From: Pseudeuparius sepicola
Lineage: Eukaryota; Arthropoda; Insecta; Coleoptera; Anthribidae
Length of the DNA stretch: 64,000 nucleotides
Assembly: GCA_963920635.1 (NCBI GenBank)
Contig: OY987298.1
Location: 1,302,001-1,366,000, forward strand
Direction of reading: 5' to 3'
The translations under genes were made by a program, and so were the position numbers. Of the stretch, positions 47,285 to 57,289 are shown piece by piece; within the stretch, counting starts at the first letter, position 1, and each line of letters starts with the position of its first letter. The notes under the pieces were generated by a model that was given only the letters and a program-made list of their open reading frames with translations, was not told the DNA's origin and did no database searches.

Positions 47285-48200
47285 CCGATACACTGCTTAA
47301 ACCTAGACCGACACTATATTAAAGACCCGAGCATGGCGTCATATTTCATTGTTGTTTACGGACTGGGGTGGCGCCACTCGACGAAAAAAATGGCGGCTTA
47401 TTATAGGTGATAGGGGGGTATTCTGTAGTTATTGGTATGTCGGTTACTGACGTTTAAAATGTCCCAAATTTTAAATATCCAGATTTATTACGATTTGCCT
47501 TCTTTTTACGGTAACGAATTGTCTTTGCGTCCAGTATTTAGCAGTTTTATCCTATTAACACAGCTTTTTATAGGTTAGATTTGTTTGTGATAACATGAGA
47601 TTTCCATGCACATGAAGAAAATGGTATGCACACTGCACAGACCATTAGGTGAATTTCAGATGAATAAACACTATTTTGGAATTATGGGATGATCTGATCA
47701 ACCAGCTGAAGAAGCAAAAATTCGAGATATTATATTGGAAGAGTATTTTATAACGTATGCAAGAATGAAAATAGAAAATTTTGTTTATAGCTCGAAAGCG
47801 AACCAATAGTCCTCCATATAAAGAAGAAACTGAAAAATCTAATGAGTTTTATGCTTACTTATACACTACAACTAGCCATGGACTTCATTTCAACCAAAAG
47901 GTACCAAATACTCTTGCTTGCTTTTTAGACTCGCTTTTCTTAGAAAATGTGTGGAAATATGCCATGTGAACTTGTCAAATTAGAGGGACATAACAAACAA
48001 ATATTTTATTTTATTTTGGATATTAAATTCGTTGTAACAGACATATTTGCATGTTTTTATTTTATAAAAGATTCTGCGACAATGGTGTTTTAACATTAAA
48101 CCACCGTGTAAATTTGTTTCGTCGTGTGGCGCCAGTGGCGATCGCTCGAACTAGCGCTATGCACAGATCTTTAATATAGTGTTGGTCCAGCTTACGTTTT
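47285..48200. repeat. Repeat with inverted ends around gatctttaatatagtg
   Basis: cgacactatattaaagaccc and gagcatgg at 47310-47340 is inverted at 48165-48195 (gatctttaatatagtgttgg). A related motif (gctcgggtctttaatatagt) is at 26407. The interior is AT-rich with no supported gene. Confidence 0.6.
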
Positions 48201-48544
48201 AAATCAAATAATTAACTGTGTTCGTTTTTGTGGGCCTTTCGAATTGGCACTAAGAGGACACAATGAGGCAGAGGCTTCCGAAAATAAGGGCATATTTCCA
48301 GAATTGGCGAACTTTAGTGCGAATATACTTTAATAACATTTACTCAAACGTTTATGACAACATTGACAACCAAGGTGTACTTTTAAAATTGTGTCTCAGT
48401 TTGTGTTATTTCTCTGGTTATTTTATTCAAAAACAAATTGGTTCAATTCAAAAACTCGTTTAAATCTAACTTTAACAGTCTACATTTTGTGTCTGATGTT
48501 CATTTTTTCTGAGACGTCAGATGCCCATGGAAATAAATAATGCT

Positions 48545-49135
48545 ACTGGAATAGTATATTTCATTAAGAGTCTGGAAATAAAGATTTTTCCGTGCGCGCG
48601 TGACAAATTCACGCAAGCACGGAAAAATCTATTTCTGGACGTGTAATGAACGATATTTTTTATTATACTTCTTTGAAAACGGAAACTTAAAACATTTTAT
48701 CGGCATATTATAATAAATTTAATTGACAAAAAATAAACAATGCAGACAATATAATAGTGTTTGGTATGTACCTATGATGCGTTTCCATGGTTACTTTCAA
48801 ATTATTTTAAAGGTGCTTTGTTGTAAATTAGTTATTGTCAGATAAGGTGAATAAAACGTCAAAAATATTACAGAAATGTATCTAAATATTGAAACACTTA
48901 CGAATTAAAATACAAAATAGGTATATGTTAAATGTCAGAGAGTATATAGAGTTTCTTAAATTTAGTTTACTTTGCTGTATATTTCTATTTTAAAGCCATA
49001 TATTCGGTATTTTTATTCAGCGCACGGAAAATTTTTCCATGCGCTGTTTCCGTGCGCTAGCCCGAAAAACCCCATCTTTCATTATTGCTAAAACAGATGA
49101 AAATAAGGTGTTTTCAAAGAAGTATAATAAAAAGT
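48545..49135 (-). repeat. Inverted copy of the 7870-8530 repeat
   Basis: Reverse complement of the intronic repeat: tagatttttccgtgc arms, gaaacacttacgaattaaaa, cagcgcacggaaaatttttc. The frame at 49039-49509 starts in this repeat and is not a gene. Confidence 0.8.
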
Positions 49136-49872
49136 TTTTTCCTGTAGGTGTTAGTTACGGGCGGTGTGAACTTAGCAGCCAATTTTCTGGCAGCCCAAAA
49201 TTTCTTGGTTTATTTTTTATTAATATTTCTTCATTTTCCAGTTTAATCTGCTTAAAAGGTTTTATCGTAAGTAATATCATAACGGCATCTAATTATTCCG
49301 AAAAAAATCGAAAAGACACGTTGCTAAGTAATATTTTAACAAGAAGCATGAGTGCTTGTGGCAACAAAAATCCGAGTCGAAGACGAGGATTTTTGCACCT
49401 GCACGAATGCATTTTGTTAAAAAAATATTACTTAGCATTGTGTTTTTTTGGATTTTTTTCACAGGAAAAATTAGATGCCCGAATGGTATTTGACAAGACT
49501 ATTTCATGAGTAACAGATTATTCTGCATACACATAGCTTACAAAACATACTTACTACCTATTATACAACAGCTGTCAAGTTTTGCCGCGGGTAAACTCGA
49601 AAAAACTGCTGACAGGTGCTGTCATACAGGTTTTTCATCTAGAAACCATTTGTAATTCAAAATTGCGATTTTGTGATTGGTGAAAATTAAGACGAGGGAA
49701 ATAGTCAGAATAAATCTATAGAAATAAGGAAGGGCGAGAAAATGCCAGAAAATCGGCTGCTAACTTCACACCGGTTTAGTTAGGCGCATTGATTTTTAAA
49801 ATGTCTTCTGGTATTTGGCGCCACCCGTTGAACCACTCATGAGCCGCCACAAAAAAAAATTTGCGAACTTAC

Positions 49873-50020
49873 CTTGCGTAGTATCTGAATATTTTTTCCT
49901 ACAGGAGGTGAACATAATGCCGCAACACTGGACCCAATCTAACCAGTACACCAAACACAATAACGAAACAAATACGACAAAAAACGACACACCGAACGAG
50001 AAATACGAGAAGAGGTACAT
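49873..50020 (-). CDS. Variable first exon 8: aromatic TM plus Cys-rich stub
   Basis: Encodes 49 residues plus one base (G), then GTAAGT. Helix about 7-29 (YFSFGVSFFVVFVSLLCLVY region) is rich in Phe/Tyr. WLDWVQCCGIMFTSCRKKYS follows, with four Cys near the membrane that could be palmitoylated (inference), and ends DTTQ. The G plus CA gives Ala. The GATA-site block is almost the same as that of variable exon 7 although the peptides differ. Confidence 0.87.
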
Positions 50021-50117
50021 TTCATAAAAAAAATATGATACGGTAAGATAGTATAAGTATTCACTGTGTTGCTTTGTGTTATATGCTACATGGGTAAATG
50101 CATAATACAGGTATAAA

Positions 50118-50123
50118 GATAAG
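50118..50123 (-). promoter_or_regulatory. GATA site upstream of variable exon 8
   Basis: ggtataaagataagatataa on plus, 98 bp 5' of the ATG at 50020. Shares 15 contiguous bases with the exon 7 site. Confidence 0.6.
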
Positions 50124-50184
50124 ATATAAAAGGATTTCTGTGGATTTGTTAATACACTGTAAAATTATTGTCAGAGGTACAAAA

Positions 50185-50650
50185 TGGCAACAACATATCT
50201 TTGAGTCAACGAGTTCATGTAGACAAGTATGAAAAATATTCAAAGTTCTCGGCAAGCTTTTATAGAAGGGTTGTCAAGAGGTGGAAAAGGTCGCAGGTTA
50301 ATAATAACACACATTGGAAGCGAAGATATGGATTTCTAGATGGCGGTTTATTAGACTTTCAATACAATTCTACCAAAGATTACCACTAGAAAATGACGGC
50401 CGATGTATTTGAAGAATATTTTCGGCAAATGGTAGAACGGATACCAAATAATTCCATACTTGTAATGGTAAATGGATAATGCAAGTTATCATTCTAGACT
50501 AGTGGAGAAGCTTCCAGCGAGTTCTTGTAGAAGGGGAATATTATTGAATGGCTGAAGGAAGGGCCAAAAAAGAACTTTTAAAAATAGCCAGGCAGCATAG
50601 GTCAGTATTTAAGAAATATGTACTTAGTTCACGAAATTTCAAGGATAATA
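50185..50650 (+). pseudogene. DDE transposase relic (Tc1/mariner-like)
   Basis: Reading frames in order give HWKRRYGFLDGGLLDFQYN, KMTADVFEEYFRQMVERIP, NNSILVMVNG and then, after a stop, a YHSR.VEKLPASSCRRG-type stretch and IIEWLKEGPKKELLKIARQH. The order (ADVFEEYF, then the VMxNx-YHS box that carries the second Asp in active copies, then WLK) is that of insect DDE_3 transposases. The Asp position reads Val-Asn-Gly here and several stops and shifts are present, so it is dead. The N-terminal half is missing. Confidence 0.65.
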
Positions 50651-51039
50651 AATGAATAAACTTTTTATTTTCCTTACCCGACCCTCAACCCAAACAAACC
50701 ATTTTGCAAGTGACTAAAATTACCCTGATTAGACAATTATTATGATTATTTCCCTCATACTGCTTGCATCCGATAAGGTAGCTCCTTCCATAAAAATCCA
50801 ACCAATGATATGCCTCTGCTAGCGATAATTTGCACTAGTGCAATTACCGGTAATTGCATTTGTGCAAATTATCACTTCATTGCTTAGCAACCGCGAATCT
50901 GTTGGACGTACCCACTTCTTAAAGTTTGTGTGTTTTACCCTGTTCTAAATTATGCAGCTTATAAATTATGTTGCGGTATTATTAAGCATTATATCAATGA
51001 ATTTATATAACTAATAACATTAAAATGTTATTAAGAAAA

Positions 51040-51745
51040 CTTGTTCACAATGAAAAACTGGATAGGCGTGAAAGAATTTCAAAAGCCTAGGTATACTTTG
51101 ATTTTTTCTGCTAAAAAATTTAAAACGCATAAAAATCAAAGTAGACCTAGGCTTTTGAAATTCTTTCACACCTATCCAGTTTTTCATTGTGAACAAGTTT
51201 TCTTAATAACATTTTAATGTGAAAGCTACCCAAAGTGCACTTTTCTGAAGAAAAGTGGGAAAAAAATACCAAAAAATCAAGGTAGGCCTAGACTTTCGAA
51301 AGCAAACCTACTCAGTTCTTCATTCTGAACAAGTTTCCTTAATAACATTTTGTCGTAAAACCTACAGAAAAGGCACTTTACTGATTTGAAAAATTAGTTT
51401 TTTCAAAATTCCCAAGGCATACGTGATTTTTCGAAAGTAAAATTATGTCACAAATTAGTTTAAAACCAAGCAGGGCTGATCCCCAGAAGCTCAAATTTCA
51501 ACTCGACATTTTTTTGCCATTTACACCTGACGTGAACTCTATCCGTGGACACACTGTATAAGTTGTATCCAGGAGGGATGTTTCCAGAAAATCGAAAATT
51601 GCAGTCCTGCGCCAATGCGCGGAAACTATAAAACTTATCTAAAATCTGATTGGTCCACCAAATTCCTCTCAAAAAAGTACTATAGTGACGTGAAAACCGC
51701 AACCCTCTTGCTTTAATAATAACCGAGATTTTTGAGAAAAACACC
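51040..51745. repeat. Partial palindromic MITEs
   Basis: 51055-51210 is an inverted pair (gaattcaaaagcctaggta and its complement) followed by diverged repeats of the same arm to 51420. 51540-51745 is one arm of the 23584-25274 family (gcgccaatgcgcggaaacta, attggtccaccaaattcctc). Confidence 0.8.
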
Positions 51746-52344
51746 CAAAATTACTGTTATATCAAATTATATCGATACAATGAATGTGTATGGGGCATTT
51801 AAAGTCACCTCAATACATTTTTCGTATGGGAGACGTGTAAAATTTTGAAAATCTCCGTCTACTGTTAATGTGATTCAGTAATTCAGCCAAAACGTGGTCT
51901 GCTTAATAAAGGCGTTTTCATCCAATCCCTTTTCTTCTTAACTTTTAAGGCACATGATAGCACATGATAGCATACACTTTTCTTTTATTCGGCGCTATTT
52001 TGTAACTACAACTGTCAACACACTTTTGCAAATATTACATAACAGTTCTGCTATAGCAGTATAAGCCTCCCCCACCGAACAGTTGAACTGTGATTGCAGT
52101 TGATTGCTATGCGAAACTGCCGCTTAAAGCATGTATGCTGTTGTTCTCTGTGTCACGTTCAATGCATTTATCCTTGTGGATTGCCATAATAACCCGTGAG
52201 GTCCATTTAAAATACGGCCAGGCGGCCGCGGATAGGAATGAATTATTACTAGACATTAGTAATCTTGACTCCATTAGTAATAATTGGGGAGATTTTGCAT
52301 GATAATATAATTGCATTTTTTTTAAATAATATATTATTAAAAAT

Positions 52345-52570
52345 ACTGAAAATACATCTTGAATCTCTGTTCGCTAAGCACATTTTGGAGACTGGACATA
52401 ATGCAGATATTAATAGTAACTATAAAGTTTTACACATAGAACGATTTAGTAAGCGATTGGACAGTTGGGAGGCTTTGGAGATTTTTAAATATTATAGAGA
52501 AAATAATGTAGAAATTCTTAATGTACAGATTGAAAATGACAGTTCACTGTTTGGGATTCTTTTTGATTAA
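52345..52570 (+). pseudogene. Penelope-like element C-terminal remnant
   Basis: Peptide FAKHILETGHNADINSNYKV then LHIERFSKRLDSWEALEIFK and ILNVQIENDSSLFGILFD, then TAA. The H-x-x-E-T-G-H block followed by KVLHIE..RLDSWEALEI is the end of the GIY-YIG endonuclease domain in Penelope-like elements. RT and most of GIY-YIG are gone. The downstream 52570-53460 is probably its 3' region, as a hammerhead-like motif lies at 53367. Confidence 0.7.
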
Positions 52571-53366
52571 CACAGTACTCTATGTTTGTGACAGTGTAAT
52601 TCAGTGTTTACCACATAGAGGGCGACACTGTCTCACTTTCGCAATGTTTCATACTTTGATTGATGGAGGGCGCTTCCATTTGTTTTTGACTTCGACTTGA
52701 CATATGTAGGGAATGGCCGAATGGCCAATTTACGTCTTTTAAATTGTTAATAATAATTTTTGTCATTATCGCCCTTATTCTTAGTCATCGGTGAGTTGTT
52801 TGTTTTTCTACATTTCCCTTTGATTCAATATATTGGTTTTTCAGTTTACTTCACTTAGTATTTTTGGTTTATATAGTATAATAATAGAAGAAAAAGCTAC
52901 ATAATTAAACAAAGTTTTTTGACCATGATATTCAGATGTAATAAGAATTCAGTTGTTTGAAATTTAACTTATTGTATTCACAGCTTTGTTCTGAAGGTGA
53001 GTACAATGTTTTTCTTTCTAATTAATCTTATTTTTTCCCCTATAATTTCAAATAATTCTTAATATAACCTTACTTTATGACAGGTTGAGAAATAGTACAT
53101 TGGCCCATGTGTAATGCTCTAGAGTTTTAAATTCCTGTTGAATAAAACGAATGGATGTGCAGCCTCCGATATGTAATGTTTGACAAATCTCTAGCTAGTG
53201 CTTATTATCTATGTAAGTATGTTATTGTTTGCCTTAATTGTTGGTATTTAGCAGAAATATTTTTGGATATTTTTTAATTGTAATAATTTTATTTAATGTT
53301 TTTTAAAGTGTTTGACTTTGTCACTTGGGACTGTACTGATCCCTACCATCCCTCTTTTTTAGTGGT

Positions 53367-53404
53367 CTGAAGATGCAAGCAACTTTGTAGCTTGCGAAAC
53401 CGGT
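53367..53404 (+). ncRNA. Hammerhead-ribozyme-like core
   Basis: CTGAAGA, then stem II GCAAGC/GCTTGC with loop aactttgta, then GAAA and CCGG. Matches CUGANGA...GAAA with a perfect six-base stem. It is about 800 bp downstream of a Penelope C-terminus, the known genomic company of such motifs. Stem I/III pairing not settled. Confidence 0.5.
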
Positions 53405-53947
53405 AACCAGAAAAGAACAAATAAAATAGATTTTTAGGTTATACAGACTATTTTATTGCTTTTGCTCTACTTACATCAGTATTTTTGAATCTACTACCTA
53501 TAATGGATGCCTTCCCAAACAATTTAATATATTATTAAACGTTGAAAAAAAAAATGAAATAAATTTGGTGGGTCATTGACTAAATGACCTTATGGAGATG
53601 CCGTGCCTGGGTAGTCTCTTGAATTTATAATGAGAGCAGCATGCTATCAATTCATTTCGAATACACTATAATTTAGCAGCTATGACTTTTAAAATAGAGT
53701 CATTAGTATTGTGTTTTAAGCAGTTAAAACATATTATTAAAAAGAATAATCTGTGTATACTCTAAATACCTCAATAAAACCTTTATTAAATGACAAGATA
53801 ATCCTCATTTAACTGAAATTTTCCACTTTTTTCAATTAAATCTCGATAAATGCCTCGTGTAAGCGTTGCCACATGTTTTTTCTGATATTAACGAAAACTG
53901 TTGTTTAAATTGTTTTCGGGTAATATACATTTTTACGATTTACTCAC

Positions 53948-54113
53948 AATAATCGACAAACTCGATTCTACTCCTCGTTCTCCTATTTCTGTTTCTTCTC
54001 GTTCTAGTAGACTTCCTCTTATATCTTCCATTGCACGTCACTCTAAGTGCGTACGCCAAAACTATCAAAGCAAACGTAACCACGCCCAACCATATCAAGA
54101 GGTCCACAATCAT
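53948..54113 (-). CDS. Variable first exon 9: TM plus very basic tail ending IEFVDY
   Basis: Encodes 55 residues plus one base (T), then GTGAGT. Only MIVD precedes helix 5-23 (LLIWLGVVTFALIVLAYAL). The tail holds RYKRKSTRTRRNRNRRTRSR, the strongest cytosolic anchor of the set, and ends IEFVDY, like variable exon 6. The T plus CA gives Ser. Other ATGs occur upstream in the 5' leader, so initiation at 54113 is inferred from the helix position. A partial duplicate of this exon's 3' end and donor sits at 55813-55845. Confidence 0.87.
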
Positions 54114-54241
54114 TTTTTTTTATTTTTATCGCGGGTATACTGTCTCGAAGGTATTTTATTGTTCTGAACTTTCTATTAGCAAGAATTACTGGCTGCATGA
54201 TGCCCCGACTAGGTATATTGCTAAAGGTTATTATAGAACCT

Positions 54242-54247
54242 GATAAG
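54242..54247 (-). promoter_or_regulatory. GATA site upstream of variable exon 9
   Basis: cctgataagataaat on plus, TTATCTTATCAGG on sense (two overlapping cores), 129 bp 5' of the ATG. Confidence 0.55.
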
Positions 54248-54782
54248 ATAAATATATGTTGTATACAGGATGGCAGTCTGCAAGGCCTACTATAAAGACA
54301 GGCCCTGGCGCACAAAAATCACGTGACCATCTTAGTCCGAGGTTACATGTCATTTGTCACATAACTGAAAGCGGCAGCTTGGGTTTTGAGAAGTTTTCAA
54401 TGTTTAAAAGTGTTTTTAAACGTCTTAGTTTATATTTTAGAAACAAGTTTGTGTCTAGTGCGCGTGTGTCCTGGCGGAGGGGAACCGCCCAGGTGTTATT
54501 ATGGTCTCTGGGTGTCTGGGTGGGAGTCGTGCCGTCCAAGAGTATTGGTTCCGCTCGCACCGACGCGTGAGCGCTGTAAAGGGGAATTCTCCCCCGAAGC
54601 ACAGAATAGGGAACCCGGAATGGACTATTATGGACATGGGACAGTATTAGTATTGGACAGTGGAGCCTGAGACACAGAGGGGTGAACTGCTTACGGGAGA
54701 TCCGCGAGTTCAGACGGTCCGGGTGGCTGGAAGCCGTTCCCGTTGACCACGTTCGGGTTTGTGTATTTATTGTATTCACCAT

Positions 54783-54995
54783 TCACCTTGTGCGAAATAA
54801 ATCAGTGTTGTAACGTACTCGAGGATTTTCGTTGTCGACCCACGCCCTGATACGGTTCCTATTCGGCCTTTCACGCTGCCGATCAACTGGGACCTCGTCA
54901 ATATTTACAGTATACTGAGGCGAGTTTTCATTTTTGTTTCGTAAAAAATATCCTAAATACCAAATATTGCATCTGTTTATATTATATTTATACAT
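54783..54995 (-). CDS. 70-residue ORF of THAP element, copy 2
   Basis: Same frame and length as 20857-21069, ending YNTDLFRTR, with W for C at residue 12 and D/V changes near residues 33-36. Function unknown. Confidence 0.35.
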   Translation of the reverse strand: MYKYNINRCNIWYLGYFLRNKNENSPQYTVNIDEVPVDRQRERPNRNRIRAWVDNENPRVRYNTDLFRTR

Positions 54996-54997
54996 AT

Positions 54998-55310
54998 TAC
55001 AAAAGCCAGGAAGAAAATGTCACCATAACAACATTTGCTTTGCCTCGGGATGAAAATTTGCGCCAAAAATGGATTCGTCAAATTCCAACTGAGATTTAAT
55101 TTCTAAAAAAACCTTAAGTATGTGTGGCTAACACATTTTCAAGAAAGTGAAACAATTAAAGTGGACAAATGTGTTGTGGGAGGAAAATACCTATAGAGAA
55201 TATCACCTAAGCTAAAGGAAGGTGATGTCCCAACAATTTTTGAGAATGTGCCAAAATATTTGAGTGCAGTGCCGTTTAACTCTCAGTCTAAAACAGCTGA
55301 GGCAGGCTGA
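54998..55310 (+). pseudogene. THAP zinc-finger domain relic, copy 2
   Basis: Clearer than copy 1. TTFALPRDENLRQKWIRQIP is followed, after a stop and a shift, by THFQESETIKVDKCVVGGKY (His ligand region), a stop, and LKEGDVPTIFENVPKYLSAV (the AVPTIF box that closes THAP domains) to TGA at 55308. Frame breaks are at about the same sites as in copy 1, so the gene died before the two copies separated. Confidence 0.7.
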
Positions 55311-55514
55311 AAATTTTGAAAAAACAATTAGAGAAAGCTTGGATGCACAAAACCAATAATGTAACAGATGAAAGAAAACTGGCCAAATTGTTACGAAATT
55401 TGTTTTTTCTACTTATCTCCAAAAATGCCTTTCATTATATAGGACTTGGTCACGTGACTACGCGATTATGCGTTAGCGCCGTGGCCTGTCTTTATCGTTG
55501 GCCTCGGCAGTCTT

Positions 55515-55660
55515 GGAATTTTCTATTAATAATAATAATAATATGCCTTTATTGGGTAAAATCAAGAAGTAATATATAAATATTTTACACATTAGGGCGA
55601 AGTTCAGTTGGAAGGGCTAAAAAATAGCCTCCGTCTGCTCTACCACTTAAACCCTATTAT
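55515..55660 (-). repeat. 3' end of a non-LTR retrotransposon
   Basis: (ATT)n at 55528-55545 (minus) preceded by aataaaggcat and a block with agagcagacggaggc, like the 3' UTR/(TTA)n tail at 29319-29460. Only the 3' end is present. Confidence 0.55.
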
Positions 55661-55812
55661 TACATGATGGATAAAAAAAATTGATTTGGAAATACCTAGT
55701 GATTCCATTGCGAGCTGTTATATATTTTTTTGTTCTAAACATTTTTGGATAGGAATCAGATTACTACAATAAGAATCGATCAAATAAAATTTGTTAGGGT
55801 AATATAGGTACA

Positions 55813-55845
55813 TTATTACGATTTACTCACAATAATCGACAAGCT
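55813..55845 (-). pseudogene. Destroyed duplicate of variable exon 9
   Basis: attacgatttactcacaata and atcgacaa repeat the donor and last codons of variable exon 9 (53934-53960). On the other side of a Penelope insertion, 57060-57097 (gtggtatacaggttggcagt) matches the sequence just upstream of exon 9's GATA site (54255-54280). So a tandem copy of the exon and promoter existed. Its coding part and GATA site have been replaced by retroelement DNA. Confidence 0.65.
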
Positions 55846-55848
55846 TAT

Positions 55849-57058
55849 TGTATAGCATATTAATTATAGGTAATTTTAAATTTTAATTTTTAACTTTTGA
55901 GTAGTAATTTTGTTAGGGATAGAAGAAATCAAATTAGAATAAATTACGCTTAGATTATTTACGTCGGTATGAAAATTTATTGAATTAGGATCAGAATTAA
56001 TAAAAATAGATTCTTTTGAGTCTTTTTTGATAATTTTGTTCAAGATTAAGGACTAATGGTTTAGTTCAATCGAAATTATGATTGGTTAAACTATGGTGAT
56101 TTGATAAAGCTGTATGATTATTATTATGATTACAATCTCTTTTATGATCATTCATAGGATTTCTTAAATAATTTTTAGTTTGTCCAACATATGTACCTGA
56201 ATAACGTAAACAATGAACTTTATAAACTAAATTAGAAAAATTGGTGATAGGAGTTTTATCTTAGACTTTATTAAATAGAAATGAAGTTGTTTTGAGATAG
56301 GAAGGAATAATTTGTATGGTATTATTAGATAAAATCTTGGAAAGTTTTTGAAAAAGTCCGGGAACAAATGGAATATTATAACGATGAATTAAAGTATTGT
56401 CATTATTATCGTCAACAGATAATAATAATAATCATAATTTAGATTTAACTAAACCATTAGTCCTTGATCTCGAACAAAATTATCAAAAAAGACTCATAAA
56501 AGAATCTATTTTTATTAATTCTGATCCTAATTCAATAAATTTTCGTACCGACGTAAATAATCTAAGCGTAATTTATTCTAATTTGATTTCTTCTATCCCT
56601 AACAAAATTACTACTCAAAATTAAAAATTAAAATTTAAAATTACCTATAATTAATATGCTATACAATATATATATATATACCTAATTAGAATTTTTGAAT
56701 TTTTCATAGCTCTGTTCGACTTAATATATTGTCCCCTCTTATTTTTCACACCTTTTACCTTTTTTATTATTGTATAACAACTTGTGTAACAACTTTTTCC
56801 CCGCATATACAATTAATTTACCCTATTTTTACAATCATAGTAATATTTTTTCTAACTTTGGTAAGTTCTGATTCAAATTTAGTCTTAAGTGATCAAATTG
56901 TAACCATATTATTTCATTTTGTAGCCTGATGAAGCATATATATTATGCGAAAGCTTGCATAAGTTGGATTTTTAATTAGTTATCTGCGAGTCTATACGAG
57001 TGTCCATAACCGAAAAACCCTCCTTGTTATATCTGTTACTATATTGGACAAATAAAGA
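55849..57058. mobile_element. Penelope-like element in inverted tail-to-tail form
   Basis: On the minus strand, 56250-56030 reads a GIY-YIG core with NLVYKVHCLRYSGTYVGQTK and NHNNNHTALSNHH. The C-terminus that follows (to about 55880) has stops. The same C-terminus is repeated on the plus strand at 56397-56624 (TKPLVLDLEQNYQKRL to NKITTQN), making 55849-56060 and 56430-56670 an inverted repeat. The right part ends with a hammerhead-like motif. No RT is left. Confidence 0.75.
56926..56960 (+). ncRNA. Hammerhead-ribozyme-like core in a Penelope-like element
   Basis: CTGATGA (56926-56932), A, stem II GCATA/TATGC with loop tatat, GAAA (56949-56952), then gcttgcataag. Good fit to CUGANGA...GAAA, in the 3' part of the element at 55849-57058. 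Confidence 0.55.
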
Positions 57059-57159
57059 CAATATATATTTATATGTGGTATACAGGTTGGCAGTCTGAGA
57101 ATGACGTCACCTCATATCGAGATGACGTATGAAATATATTGAGATATCGACTTGGAATT

Positions 57160-57285
57160 TACTATTATATGATGGATCAAAAAAATTGATTTGGAAATAC
57201 CTAGTGATTTTTTTGTTCTAAACATTTCTGGATAGGAACCAGATTACTACAATAAGAATCGATTAGATAAAATTTGTTGATGGAG
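57160..57285 (+). repeat. Tandem-duplication partner of 55660-55800
   Basis: tgatttggaaatacctagtg, aggaa(c/t)cagattactacaa and aagaatcgat(t/c)a match 55670-55800 in order and orientation. With the exon 9 duplicate, this shows a tandem duplication unit around 53.9-57.3 kb. Confidence 0.75.
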
Positions 57286-57289
57286 TTGT

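Larger units (their letters stand above)
54283..55507 (+). mobile_element. THAP-domain DNA transposon, copy 2
   Basis: Reverse orientation relative to 19730-21483 and without the nested insert. Ends aggcctactataaagacagg and cgccgtggcctgtctttatc; the same GC-rich block at 54440-54760. It lies directly upstream of the GATA site of variable exon 9. Confidence 0.8.

Noticed and set aside
49039..49509. 156-residue plus frame
   Set aside because: Begins in a known dispersed repeat (inverse of 7870-8530), low-complexity composition, no homology recognised.
50678..50758. Minus-strand MREIIIIIV with a nearby GTAAGG and a GATAAG 20 bp upstream
   Set aside because: Stop after nine codons and several more before the donor; GATA spacing unlike the others; at best a decayed exon.
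52800..53000. Plus-strand GTGAGT sites with short acceptor-like tracts
   Set aside because: Would define only tiny exons without coding frame, in probable Penelope 3' sequence.
54357..54782. 141-residue minus frame and overlapping plus frames
   Set aside because: Open only because the block is GC-rich; the frames are not kept in the sister THAP element.
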